Shown one piece after another: positions 1-11,900 of a stretch of 64,000 nucleotides of DNA. Origin of the DNA: Trichoplax sp. H2 (taxonomy: Eukaryota > Placozoa > Uniplacotomia > Trichoplacea); contig NOWV01000262.1 of the NCBI GenBank assembly GCA_003344405.1, positions 1 to 64,000 on the forward strand, read 5' to 3'. The position numbers and the translations under genes are program-made. How positions within the stretch are numbered: position 1 is the stretch's first letter; every line of letters begins with the position of its first letter. The notes beneath the pieces are model-generated. The model was not told the DNA's origin. It saw nothing but the letters and a program-made list of their open reading frames with translations, and made no database searches.

Positions 1-959
1 CGACTAATTCTGGATAATAAATAAAGCTTCTTGCTCTAATTCTCCTAATGCTTGTGTTGTTGATTATCCTATGTGAAGAAAGCTAAGCTATTAGGGTTAA
101 TAGGATGATCGATGGCACAAAATTCATTTAATGCTATATTTGAAGAACATGCGAATTGTAATAATGACGAGAAATATCGGATGTATGGTTGAAATAAGTA
201 TTAAACAGTAGGTCTAGTGATGAAAATTTTACATCATTTCTCTTACGAATCTTAAAGATTTTCTAATATTCTTGAAAAATACTAGCGGCTTTAATTATCA
301 CTTCATACAGCGTAAAATAGGTAAGCATTTTGGTGCTAGTTGATAACATTCTGGTAGATCGCATACTACTGGCTAACGTGACTACTGCTGCAGACTTCTG
401 CACCAGCTACAGTAACATTGAACTTTCTTCTTTACAAACGAGTAGCATGGCAATAAACATATGCATCGATCGACGTACTAGTAGACAATTTTCGATTGCA
501 TATAATTATTAGAATTCTATTTTCTAGAGTATGTTTTGATCGTGCTAAAATACTGTCATCAGTAAATTGACGTTAGACATTGAGCAATCAAGATAGAGAA
601 GACAGGTCTTCTCTATCTCAATCAAAAAACGGAAATTATTTGTTGGTGTAATACTAACAGTGAAGTCACATATCTAACGTCCGTGTAATTAATGTTGGGC
701 AATTCAATTAAGTCACCACTGGAGCAATTGATAGACAAAGTGCTGCAGTTACAAAAGCTTGGACAGCCGCTGCTTGTTTCTGTAGAGAAGGTAACAAATT
801 TCTTAGGTTATTTAGCAAGTAAAATAAATAAATAGAATTGTAGCACTTGCTATCGATTACTATACCAGTACTTTCACAGCGACAAGTTGCTAAAAGCCAA
901 ATAAAGGCTATAAAGTGGATACAAAGGATCCAATGTTTTAGATTGTTGTTGCTTTTCAT
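1..959 (-). CDS. Gene C: 5' end of a third LRR-GPCR paralogue, partial at window edge
   Basis: Three exons are visible. Exon 1 (866-959, 94 nt) starts M-K-S-N-N-N and codes a hydrophobic signal peptide, ending before donor GTATAG. Exon 2 (659-779, 121 nt) is the LRRNT cap with C-P-x2-C-x-C-x6-C. Exon 3 (1-68, cut by the window edge and missing about 4 bases) is LRR1, reading I-I-N-N-T-S-I-R-R-I. Lengths, phases and order match genes A and B. The rest of the gene, including any seven-helix exon, lies to the left, so whether it is intact cannot be judged. A longer in-frame start at 980 exists, but the shared M-K-x start is preferred. Confidence 0.82.
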
Positions 960-1016
960 GTCCGATATTAATGATATCAATGATTAATTTTTATAATGTA
1001 ATTAAAAGAATGTCAA

Positions 1017-2705
1017 CCTAATCAAAAAGATTAAGAAGAAGAAGGTTTACAAATTTAAGAAAGCATCTTTGAAAGTATTTTAACAAGAAAGAGAAAGCAA
1101 CCTCATCGCTATAGTGTTAAAGTTGATTACTTAAAATTTGTGGGTGTTCTTTTGAGCTGTCATTTAGCTACCGCATATTAATTAATTTACCTCACCGTAG
1201 TCAAAAGGATTGAGTTGAAGCTTCATGAATTAAAATTAAACATTTAGTAATATTTTTACAAGAAAGGCTAAGCAATCTCATGGCTACAGTGTTTAAGTTG
1301 AATACTAAAACTTATAGTTATTCTTGTAAGTTGTCACCGCGGATATGGAGCCCATGATTTGGTAATGTTTTCGGATTAGTTAATCGCAAATAATTTGATT
1401 ATCACTTTTCTCAGTTGATTTTAGTAGATGTTCCTTACGTCTGCTAATTATGTCATCTTCCCACGACAAATTTAATTTTGCGTTACATTCAGAATAGGAC
1501 TATTGTCATTCCTTGTGGATATGAAATGATCAAGGAGCTTTTTTGTCACGGTATGAACCATCATGAAGAGTAAATGACTAAATTTAGTGTTTGGCATTTA
1601 TATATGGAGATAACTAGAAATGACTTACAGTAAGAACTACAGTAGTTATTATTTTGTTACAGTAAATTATGTTGTATTGTAGTAAGAGTTCTCAGAAGGT
1701 AATTAACATTAATTGATGATAGTGTTATGTCTTGTAACGCTTGTGATAAAGATCCTGAAGATATTCAATTATAGATGATACTATAAATAATTCTGTGTGT
1801 GGATATACTGTAGTCTAATTATCCATTATCTAGAATCGTTCAGTAAAAGTCCAAAATTATGAATAATGTCCGTATTAATTTAGCTATCCAATATGAGCTA
1901 AATTTCGTGAACTGTTATGACTCATACATGATGGCGCTGTCGAAAGGTATTTAAGCTCGGCAGATAGTTGAATAAAAGAAGAGTTTTATAGATGATGTAA
2001 TGTAGAAGCAAAGACGTCTAAATTCTTTTGAGGTAGTTAAGGGATACTGAATCTCAGAGACTACAGTAATTTAGAGATTTGTTTTACGTTATCTTTGTCC
2101 CGAAGTTTGTTTTGTGACAAATTTACATAGAAATGCCTGAGATTTTTATTACCAAAATAGGAGTCCAGTAAAATTGTTAGATTAGGCTACTGTAATTTGA
2201 AGGCGTAAAGTGTATAACAGAGATTAATGTCGAAAATATAATTGACAAAGCCCCAAGAAAGTCAAAAAGGTTGAGTCGAAGGTTCACGAATTAAGATTGA
2301 ATCATTAACAGTATTTTGATAAGAAAGATAAATCGATTTCATGGCCATAGTGTTAAAGTTAATTACTTAAATTTATAGTTATTCTTTAAAGCTGTCATGC
2401 ATTCTATAGAACCCGTGATTTGGTGCCGTTTTCAGTTTAGTTTATCTACAAGAGTTTTATTACTATCTTTCTAAGATAGCTTTGATTGATGTTTGCCCCA
2501 GTGACGTTAGGTAATAATGCCAAGTTCTGACAACAAATATGATTTTAACGGTATATTCAGAACAGAGCTAGCAGTAGTTTTTGCAAGCTATGAAATGATC
2601 ATGAAACTTTTTTACATATTGTATAGGTATGTCTAAGATTTTTTTTGTTCAAGTAGGAGTACTTGAAAGCCATTGTATTAGGCTAACATAATTGAAAGGC
2701 GAAAA
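1017..2705. repeat. Degenerate tandem repeat, three copies, one split by an LTR
   Basis: A unit of about 450 bp appears as a partial copy (about 1017-1170), a copy at about 1199-2215 interrupted by a solo LTR, and a copy at about 2260-2705. Shared landmarks are the start (tcaaaaaggttgag), the stretch GTGATTTGGT near the middle, and an end resembling TTAGGCTA...GGCG. No coding potential is seen. It lies in the spacer just upstream of gene C. Boundaries are approximate. Confidence 0.6.
1544..2119 (+). mobile_element. Solo LTR, family 3
   Basis: Starts TGTCACGGTATGAAC and ends TTTTGTGACA. It shares its 3' half (GATAGTTGAATAAA, GGGATACTGAATC, TTTAGAGATTTG) with the inverted copy at 11565-12005. 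A target duplication is poorly preserved. The sister repeat copy at 2260-2705 shows the uninterrupted site. No internal region follows. Confidence 0.75.
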
Positions 2706-3454
2706 AAACCTGTTGCTACGGCCATACAAGAGGTCAAGTTTTTGTATTTATTCAGTCAATTTATTTCAGTGATTAAATATTGACCGTAATGGATCGATGA
2801 AAGGTATAAAGAAAGATGACAAGATAGTCTTTTAAGAGTTTATCGAAGAAAATACAATTCGAAATTAGGTAATAATCAAGTGTGAATACACCACTGTAAA
2901 TAACTGGATAAAAGCTCTTATAGTAACTGTATTTATACAGGTGGTCTTAAGCCAATTAAATTTTTGTTATATCTTCTAGACATGCAGGCAGCTTATTCTG
3001 GTGTAGTAATGTTAATATCTGCGGTAATATCAAATATAGTCAAGTCCGAAATGAAATGATTGATAAGTAATAAAATTCGCAGCTAAAAAACGCTTATAAC
3101 TTCTAGTCTTCAAAAGGCTTATTACATCGAATAAGATGGGTAGTGAAATCAGAAGACTTTCCCAAAAGATCTGTCTCACGAGTTAAACTTCAATTTATAT
3201 TTCTTAGATTAATCTATGAACTCGTTCAAGCTTAAAATATGCAGTTAATATTGCATTTTACTATTGGTTAACCATGCCTATAGTAAGAACTTCATGTTTA
3301 AGTTTCGGATATACTTGAACAAAACGCTATTTCGAACCAGTTTGATTCGAGGAAGAAAACGTTCTTCTTTGCGTCACTTAAAGTATCCTAACTTTATGAA
3401 CTTATATTGAGAAATATAAAAAATTATAAGCTAGACTTACAATAACACTGACAG

Positions 3455-3595
3455 CATAGAGAAATTGCGGGAGCAGAAGTTCCAACGGTGACCAATCTAA
3501 CTGCAGTGGAACAATTTGACTTACTATCTGTTAGTTTCGGAATGATGATCTTGTTGTCTCTTGCAATCTTGTACTTCCTGTTCTATTATTGCTAA
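3455..3595 (+). CDS. Possible terminal exon of a single-pass membrane protein
   Basis: Opens after a plausible acceptor (ctgacag) and reads 46 codons to TAA. It has an acidic/polar segment (about residues 1-21, with A-E-V-P-T-V-T-N-L-T), then about 20 hydrophobic residues (V-S-F-G-M-M-I-L-L-S-L-A-I-L) and a short end F-Y-Y-C. Local GC is higher than in the flanks. No upstream exon was found on the plus strand, so it could be a relic or chance. No family is recognised. Confidence 0.3.
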   Translation, partial: HREIAGAEVPTVTNLTAVEQFDLLSVSFGMMILLSLAILYFLFYYC

Positions 3596-5179
3596 TATTG
3601 AACAATCGAACTATAAATATGACTCGATACGATCAGCAAATAGCGTGTACAAACAATGGAAAGGTAAAAGGAACTTATACATACTTTAGTAAATCATGCT
3701 GTCGATTTATTTATTTTTGTAACATATTTTTATTGTTAACGATGTCATGTCATTATCATGATAATTTGCTAGTCAGTTTGTAATTATTTCTGACAATTGT
3801 ATTAAATTCTAACTCTTATGTATTCCATCAAAAACTTGTTTACTTCGTCTAGATAATCAGCGTTACAATAATAAATTAATGGTGAACGATATATTTTAAA
3901 AGTACGTTCTACTATTGAGAGTGAGATATTTGTCACCCATTTTACAGATCGAAAGAATAAAACCATATTATGCCTAATGGATTGATTAGCTGTCTTCACT
4001 TTGAAAGTACGGTAAATTATCATGAATTCATATTATTTGATGGGAAATTTTATCAAGGAAACAGCTCACCATTAATTCGATATCTAGTAGTATTTAAAAT
4101 GTTTCTATCGAGTTACTTTCAATTTTTTCAATTTTATTTTCTATTTAGATTGCAACAATAACCTATCGTTGTAACGCTACCCGGCAATAGAAGCGTCATT
4201 ACTTGTTCAGATTACTTAATAAGTAAATACAACGAGTTAAGCTCGCTGCTTAGTGGATACAATACAAGTACTAATTTTGGCTTAAAAGCTATAATTATTG
4301 AGATGTAGATATAGATCAAATTTCGAATGCATTACGGTTTTTCTTATATGGTGCTCGACAAACGAGTTATCTTTGTGATTGGGGTGACAAGCAACCGACA
4401 GTATAGCATTTACAATTTTCTATTCTTAAATTTTGCTAGTTTAATTCAACCTTTTCATTATTCAAGCACCCGCAAATACATTACATTTGTGTTTTTAAAA
4501 CATCATATAAAAACTAGTAAATTAAACAATACTCATAGCACACTAATTGGAATTACTGGAATAATCAATCAAGATTGATTTGTCTCTGTCATGCTAATTG
4601 ACCGAAAGTAAGCTTTATCGTTCTACTTTATTCCCAGAACTTTGACTTTTTTCAAAACGAATAGCAACGCCTTATTAGCGGCACTAAGAGAACATAATGA
4701 ATTAAGAATTCAATTGTTATCGTAGGGAGAGTAGAATTCAATTTTATAAAAACGAAATCAATTAGGAATGATGAGCTAACCAGCTTTTAGCTTTAACTAT
4801 ATGATAGCTATCTATTGGTTTGATTTGCTGAGCGAAAATCTAAAGATTAAGGGATCTATCGAGAAAAGGATGGAATAAATTGTAAGAGATATCCATAAAG
4901 TGTTTTCAACAGTAAAGATGGCAGCATGAACCGCAATAGGTCAGACACTGAAGGGTAATACAAAATTACGTAATAGTTGCATAATTAATATTTAGAAAAA
5001 AATTAGACAAGATTATCAGCCGATGGTGAATGTTATAAGCATATTGTAATAAGACCTGTTGCCTGCATGAATAAAGGTCAAAAAGTTGCCATTGAAATGT
5101 AATGAAATGAAAAGTGTAGAGATCAAGCTACAAAAGTTTAACAAACTTTCATTCTACTTTCGTTGCACTCCGGTCGACT

Positions 5180-5990
5180 TAACGCTAATACTTTGGCACC
5201 AAATAAAAATTTGGGGAAATAATCGAACAACAACTTATTACAAAACAAAATGGAGAGAAGTACAAACCGAACAACCTTACAAGTACTTAGCTTTAAGTAT
5301 TAATAAAATAAGTGACAGACTTAAAAACTGTCAACGACCAAACAACCTTTCAAAAAGAAGAACGTTTTAACTTACGACAATTTGACCCCGAAGGCCTTTT
5401 AAATTCTACAAGTTCTTCAAATAAAATCTTCTTCTACTCTCTCTCTAAATTTTCTAATTGCACTATCATTTACAGGCTTCGTAGAGCCGTCAGAGGTATT
5501 TAAAACTAAACAATTGCTAACCAATCGCTCTTAAGATCCGTTTTAGAAAACTACTTTGCACCATTTATCGCCATTTAAGAAAACAAAAATCATTCAAAGT
5601 TCAGACACAATTTACCCTACGATTCCCCTACAAAACACTATAAAACTAACAAGCTAACTATAAAAATATATGAAACTTCACTTCTAACATAATTTCTATC
5701 TTTAACACACTATGAAAGTCTAAAAATCAACCTTTAAACATCAAGATTTAGTCATAAAAATAACATTCTAACTACTTAACAATCAACACAACCTCTGCCA
5801 ATTTCCATCTTATTTTCTATTTTCCTCACTAAATTCTCCTAATGTGACTTCAAGTCACGTCATAAAATTCCAAAGTTTCAAATTCATAACAAAAGGTTCA
5901 AATTTCAAAAATCAACTCTTAGATATTTTTCATAAACTAAAATCCAAAAATTAAAACAAGAAAATTATATCGGACATAAATGCGACCGGT
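5180..5990. other. G-depleted, strand-asymmetric stretch
   Basis: About 800 bp in which the plus strand has very few G but many C, for example almost no G in 5641-5840. Flanking DNA has no such skew. The overlapping plus-strand open frames (5086-5503) look like a by-product of the skew. The nature of the stretch is unknown. Confidence 0.45.
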
Positions 5991-7716
5991 TCCGGAATCC
6001 GAATCCGAAAAATTCGGTTTTTATAAAGATCACAGTAATCGCTTATCAAAAAAATTTATACGACTATTACGACTACTTTTCTGATATTAGTATCGCTGAG
6101 TATTCGCGAGTATTGATAGTTGATGTTTTAGCGTCAGATCGGTAACTGTACGATTATAGACTGCATTACAGTACTTTACCGTCTTGTTATACATCCCCTT
6201 TGTCTAAGGATAGGGTTTTGCTACTAAGTCAAATTCTTTTATAATTTGAATAGACGATCAAACGCCCTTTCTTTAGATTAGACAATTGCTCTCGGGCGAC
6301 TTCTATAGTAATCTCTATATAATACCTTGTAAAATAATGAAAAAGAAATGATGGCGACATGATGATTTGGCAGGGTAAAACTTAAAGACACTATCACTTT
6401 CTAGGTATTTTGTATAGTAAAATAGTACTAGTTAGATACTAAAAGCTATAAAGGACTCTACTTTTAGTCCTTTACTACACAAACGTCTACTAATTGGTTT
6501 AAGAAGAGAGAAACAACAATTAAGGCCCTCTCGGGTTAGCGCACCCGTAGAGTCGCTTTTTGATTTTGATTGGAGAAAGAGATAGTTTAGATAAGACAGA
6601 TAGGGTAGCACATTAGGAATTGACTACGGACTTGTTAAGTAGGTTATTAATGGAGGCGGTACGTGTAAATGATAAAATTAGTATATTGAGTATTATAATT
6701 ATTATTGTTGCTTTCAAGTGACTACGTTTAACACATTAGCTGTAAATAAGGATTCATTAGAATTCCTTGAATTGATTGGTTTTGTAATCTAACACTGTTA
6801 ACTAACTCGTTTATCTATTTGATTTATACTAATTTCTGTTTTGAAGCCTCATAGTAAGCCTATGAGGAAAGTAACAAATATTTGCTTCCATTGATAGTGT
6901 GTACGAAGGTTGTAGTGCCACAACTATAAACGGACATGGCAAATTACTGCAACTTTAATCTTATTTTGTTTGATTTCATTAATCAACAACCTTAATAAAC
7001 TATAGTACATTTTTATCCCTTTGGAGTGATCTCGCTGTGAGACCGTCAAGCACCCTGATCCCAACCAACTGACTGTTGAAGAAGGCAATTGTTTACGGTA
7101 GAATTGGGCAAATTATGCAGGCCGTGACCAATCTTCAGGACAAAATCATTCTTAGGAATGGCCGCAACATTACTGGAAAGAAAATAATCCATTACACAAG
7201 AATGTAGTTATAAGACGTAATGATAGTTTATTGATTTGATAAACACCGTATGATAGGGTCAAACTTTAAACCAAAATAGAAAATAGCTCGAATAAGCTGC
7301 TAATATGACGCTCTAATACGCAATCACTTTGCATAACCGCCGTAACATAGTTTACTTAAGATTACTTGGCTTGGGATATGCTAATGTTAATATATTTATG
7401 GCATTATACATGTTTTCAATAGATAAGCGTATCAGTTTATGATCTTATTAAAGTACTGATGAATAATATTCATGTCGATTGACCATAACTTGACTGATTT
7501 AATTTTATTTTATTTTATTTAAGGTTAACTATCTTAAAATATATTGATATTAATTTATCTATGACGTCATACATGTTTTTAATATGCTTTTGTAAAACTG
7601 TAGTATCTAAGTACTGATGAGTAATGATTATATAGATTGACTATAAAAGGATTGATTTTTCAATAAAGTTTTGAGTTCAGCTATCTGTTGGCGATTAAAA
7701 TCCTTATTGAGAAGAA

Positions 7717-7722
7717 TTTATT
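7717..7722 (-). terminator. Candidate poly(A) signal of gene A
   Basis: AATAAA on the minus strand about 95 bases past the stop codon of gene A. It is the first canonical hexamer I see in the expected window. Its use is inferred from position only. Confidence 0.45.
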
Positions 7723-7817
7723 TCTCTTGGTATGCCGGTACAGAGCGTAGCATTACAACTAAGGTATATTCATTTCTGGCATTTTATAACATGATTGCAG
7801 TCTACGACATAATTATT

Positions 7818-8919
7818 CTAATCATCATGACTATCAACTTGTTCAACAGTTAAAACCTTTGAGCTAGGTACTCTCCAAAGCCTTTTTTGGCCTCGTTTCT
7901 GTGGCTTGTTAGTAAAGCTAGTCGATTTGTTTATTGGATGAATGAATAGTCCTTTAAATACTGTTGTACTTGTTATAGTATACAGGAATGGGTTAAGAGC
8001 AGAGTTGATTGGTAAAGCAAAAATCCCAACAAATTGTAATGTGATAACATCGACACCTTTGCTGGTGACAAAACCAAAATTATTAACTACATAATAAGGT
8101 AGCCAACAAATTAAATCGGTCAGCAGTATGATAGAGAGGCGTATTGCCAATACTTTATTTTCATTAGTTACTGATCGTCTAGCGGCTTTATGAGTGTTGC
8201 GTATGGAGATAAATGCTGCAATATAAAGTGAGCAAGTAATAATCCAGGCAATAATTGTGATGACTATATAAGTTATCATCCAAAGACGGTACGAAGGGTT
8301 TTCATAATTACTAGGCATACACATGCTATTATAGGTATATAGTCTTAGGTGGCCGGGTTGATTGATACTGTATAGCGCGGGGATAAGGACAAATAAGAAG
8401 CTTGCTAGCCATGTTGAACTTATTATTGCTCGAGTAGCAGCCATGCTCAATTGTTTTCTTTTGTTCGAATAGATGATAATGATAAACCTATCAATGCTGA
8501 TAATCATCATTAAAAATACTGACACTAAACTTGAGGTAGTCACCAAAATACAAGATAGTATACATAAAGGATTTTCCAGCCAATCCTCAGATCGTTGGCC
8601 GTACTGATCTTGACTGCTATATACTGAATTAGCAAAAGCTATGATGAATAAATAAATTGACATGATGAAATCGGATACAGCAAGATTGTTGATTAAGAGT
8701 ATATAAGCTTTTCCAAGTGTATCTTTGGTGTAATGATTATATAACATAACCATAATGTTACCGAAAAACGCCAGACAGCCAACAACCCAGACAAAAGATT
8801 GTAATGAAATATGAGCAAGAAGATGTCGGCAAGATGATAAAGTATCGGACATCATCGATGGCTCACAGGTTACAATTTTAGCAGGTATCATGCAGCAAAA
8901 GTAAGGACGGTTTGTTAAC
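7818..8919 (-). CDS. Gene A last exon: hinge end, seven-helix domain and tail
   Basis: One uninterrupted exon codes residues about 1280-1645, as in LGR genes where the last exon carries the whole serpentine domain. It opens with LTNRPYFCC, matching the YxCC hinge end of LGRs. Landmarks: GN of TM1 (Asn 1333), Asp 1362 in TM2, Cys 1398 before TM3, DRF at 1422-1424 in place of DRY/ERW, Trp 1449 in TM4, Cys 1479 in loop 2 (disulfide partner of 1398), CWLP at 1550-1553 in TM6, and LPINSALNPFLY in TM7. FVWVV plus FGNI in TM1 and the TM7 motif are close to RXFP1/2. The basic tail ends S-H-D-D. The acceptor is aatag at 8920. Confidence 0.95.
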
Positions 8920-11900
8920 CTATTAATATATTTTACAGGGAGACAGAAAAAATAGTGAATTCGAGTCATAAAATAATGCAAATATGCAGACGGAAAGTAG
9001 AATAGCTGATAAAATACTACTGAATTGACTTACGTTTCTACCAACTGAGGCGGACCGAAAAAAGATTCTCGAGATATATAAGCTAATAAATTCATTCGTA
9101 GATCTCTAAAGAATGTGCAGCAGATAATAAGATGCCGTAATTGTAATACTTAGTAGTATGAAGAATTAAAAGGCAAATAGCATATGTACTAATGAAAGTA
9201 ATCACCATTTGCAGTAGCATATTATCAGAAACAAGCAAAATCAAACTGAGATTCTAATCCCTGATAATGAAACAGTAAATTTTCACCGTACTTTTTTAAC
9301 TGACGCTAAAGTAGTATTCATCGTTGGAAATTTAGTCATTTCTTGCTTAGGGTAATAAAAAGTCGGATCACTTAACTAAAATGCATTGCATGTACGAGCA
9401 AATCTTGCATTTAAAGGAGGTTAAAAGATTAATATGGAATAAACTAAATCAACAAAGGAGAGATAAACTGATTTTACGTAGTTAATGCTAATTGTTCTGT
9501 AATTCTGCATGAAGTAAAAATTTAATAAAATTCAATTTATAACATAGACCGTACTTATATATGCACCAAAGTATAGATGCAAGTTTAATCACATTTTCGT
9601 ATAGGTAAGGGAGATAATGCGTATTTAAAAGCTATAGTAAATTTTATTAATCTACTCTTACATACAATTTTTGCAAATTTGATAATCCTTTAAAGCATCT
9701 TTCCTTGAGTTTTTCAATATTATTTCCACTTGCATCACTTCATAATCAGTGTACAATTGTATAACATCTTCTTAGTGGCATATGTTACATCTAATCTTAT
9801 GAAAAGCGAGACCGATAATTATTGACTCACATTTCTCTTATATTGGGAAATAGTTCAACAATGTCTAGATTTGCACCACATATTCCCACGATTTGATTAC
9901 CGGAAATATTTCTGATTCATAAAGGTGCACGAATAGACAATGATAGATCCATTATTATTAATGGATTCAATAGGTTGAACTATAATTTTGTAATCTTGCT
10001 ACAGCAATTAACAGGTTTAGTATGTTATTTAATATCTCTGGTGTAATCAATTTTAAATTACTCTACTAATGCACTTACAGCTTTTTCAGGTATACGTATC
10101 GAATTAAAAGCGAAGATTTGATCCCTTTTAATTTGTTATTTGCAACGCTTCTGTAATAAATATTAGAATATCATTGACTTTGAGAAACAAATCTATAATT
10201 CTATATACTCTTAAAGTGGGAATTGAGGAAACTTTAGTTAATTGTCTGCATCAGTTACGTTATATGGTGTATGTATATATATCTATATAAAATAAACTAC
10301 GTATGGAATAGCTTTAACTAAATATTGACTGAGCTTAGTTGAAAGAGGCTTCTGATTCATAGCGTAAATATTACAGGTCAGAAATTATTCAAAAATATTG
10401 AAGTCTATGTTACTTATCTATGTTATTATCTCACGATAGTCACCCCGAGGGTAGCTGGTAAACATTAATTCTTTTATTTATTAACCTCTGTCTATATGTT
10501 TCCACTAATAAACGTAAAATATCATTAAGATATGTGAACTTCACTAGATAAATTAAGGGCTATGATATATCGCTATGCTATCTCACATAGTAAAGTCTCA
10601 AGCAACCATATTAAGAGTTATAGTCAATTACATATTAATATCAAATTTTATGTACTCATCTAACTTACGGTATAATTGTAACTACTTTTCTACTATACTG
10701 TATATATCTTTCTAGCTTGTATCACTTTAAGAACATGAGATAATTATAAGATCATGTCTACTAATATCAGCATGTATATATATATAATAATAAATGTATC
10801 TAATTAGAAAAAAATAGAAATATCGTAAAGAATGTGTTCAGTATTAGATTAAGGAAAAATGGCAACCAAATTATCTTACAATTCAGTTAGCACATTTACA
10901 TCCTTGCCAGAGACATCGAACATGTCAAATTCACGTAGATTGTTGTCATTTAGTGATCTGTTATTAGATAAGCGCAAAACATCAAACGGTAGATAATCTG
11001 CTGCATATTTTTCAATATAAGATCTTACTCAATAGCACTTATTTAAATTGAGTCTGTATTTAATAGCGAGATCAATATATTATAATAGCTTATCCTATGA
11101 TCTATCATTAGCACTATACTTACAAAACTCTAAGATCGTCAAATGTGAAGGCCTTTGTTGGAATAGTTGAAATATTGCATTTATTTAATTGACTGTAAAT
11201 AATTGTTAAATTAAAATCAGAACTAGTTATGTATTTTATTGCTGCACTGTACCATACCATTATTGTTTTTAGGTAATTTGATACTTCTACAGAGTGAAAT
11301 TATACGGTTATTCACAATAAATATTAATCCTCATACCAGAAAACTCTATGTAATGATAGCCAGATTATTATTATGTAGAGCTTACTGGTGCAAGGGATGA
11401 AATACCGTTCATGCTTGTTACAGTGTTATACACTGTAATATCGAGATTATAGTAGAAACATCTATGTTAGGATAATTTTGTTGATTTACCCTTATATGAA
11501 ATGTTTCTAATTTAGATATGTGATATTTAAATATAGCTCTAGCTTTTACGAAGATATATACATCTGTCACAAACCAGCTTCGTGACAAGAATAACGTAAA
11601 TCAAATCTCTAAATTACTATAGTCTCCGGGATTCAGTATCCCTTAACTATCTCACAAGAATTTAGACGCCTTTGATTCTACGTTAAAACAACTATACAAT
11701 TGAGAACTGCTTTATTCAACTATCTGACGGGCTTATATACCCTTCTACAGCAGCTAACATTCACAAGTCATCTTATAAAAATACCTGGGTGAGAGCATCT
11801 ACTAAGTAGTTTTTCACAGTCGGACTACAATATGTCTATTCACAGAATCATTTCAGCACACATTACAGCACAGCAATAAATTTACTGTAACACATTTATA

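Larger units (their letters stand above)
2706..7716. other. Spacer between genes A and C, mostly unassigned
   Basis: About 5 kb of AT-rich DNA. Apart from the possible plus-strand exon at 3455-3595, the G-poor stretch at 5180-5990, the GC-richer stretch at 7020-7205 and a short (ATTTT)n run near 7500-7522, I see no gene, RNA or element here. The other open frames are short and have no protein-like composition. Confidence 0.5.

Noticed and set aside
5086-5503. Overlapping plus-strand open frames of 94 and 63 codons
   Set aside because: They lie at the start of the G-poor stretch, where stop codons with G become rare. Composition is not protein-like.
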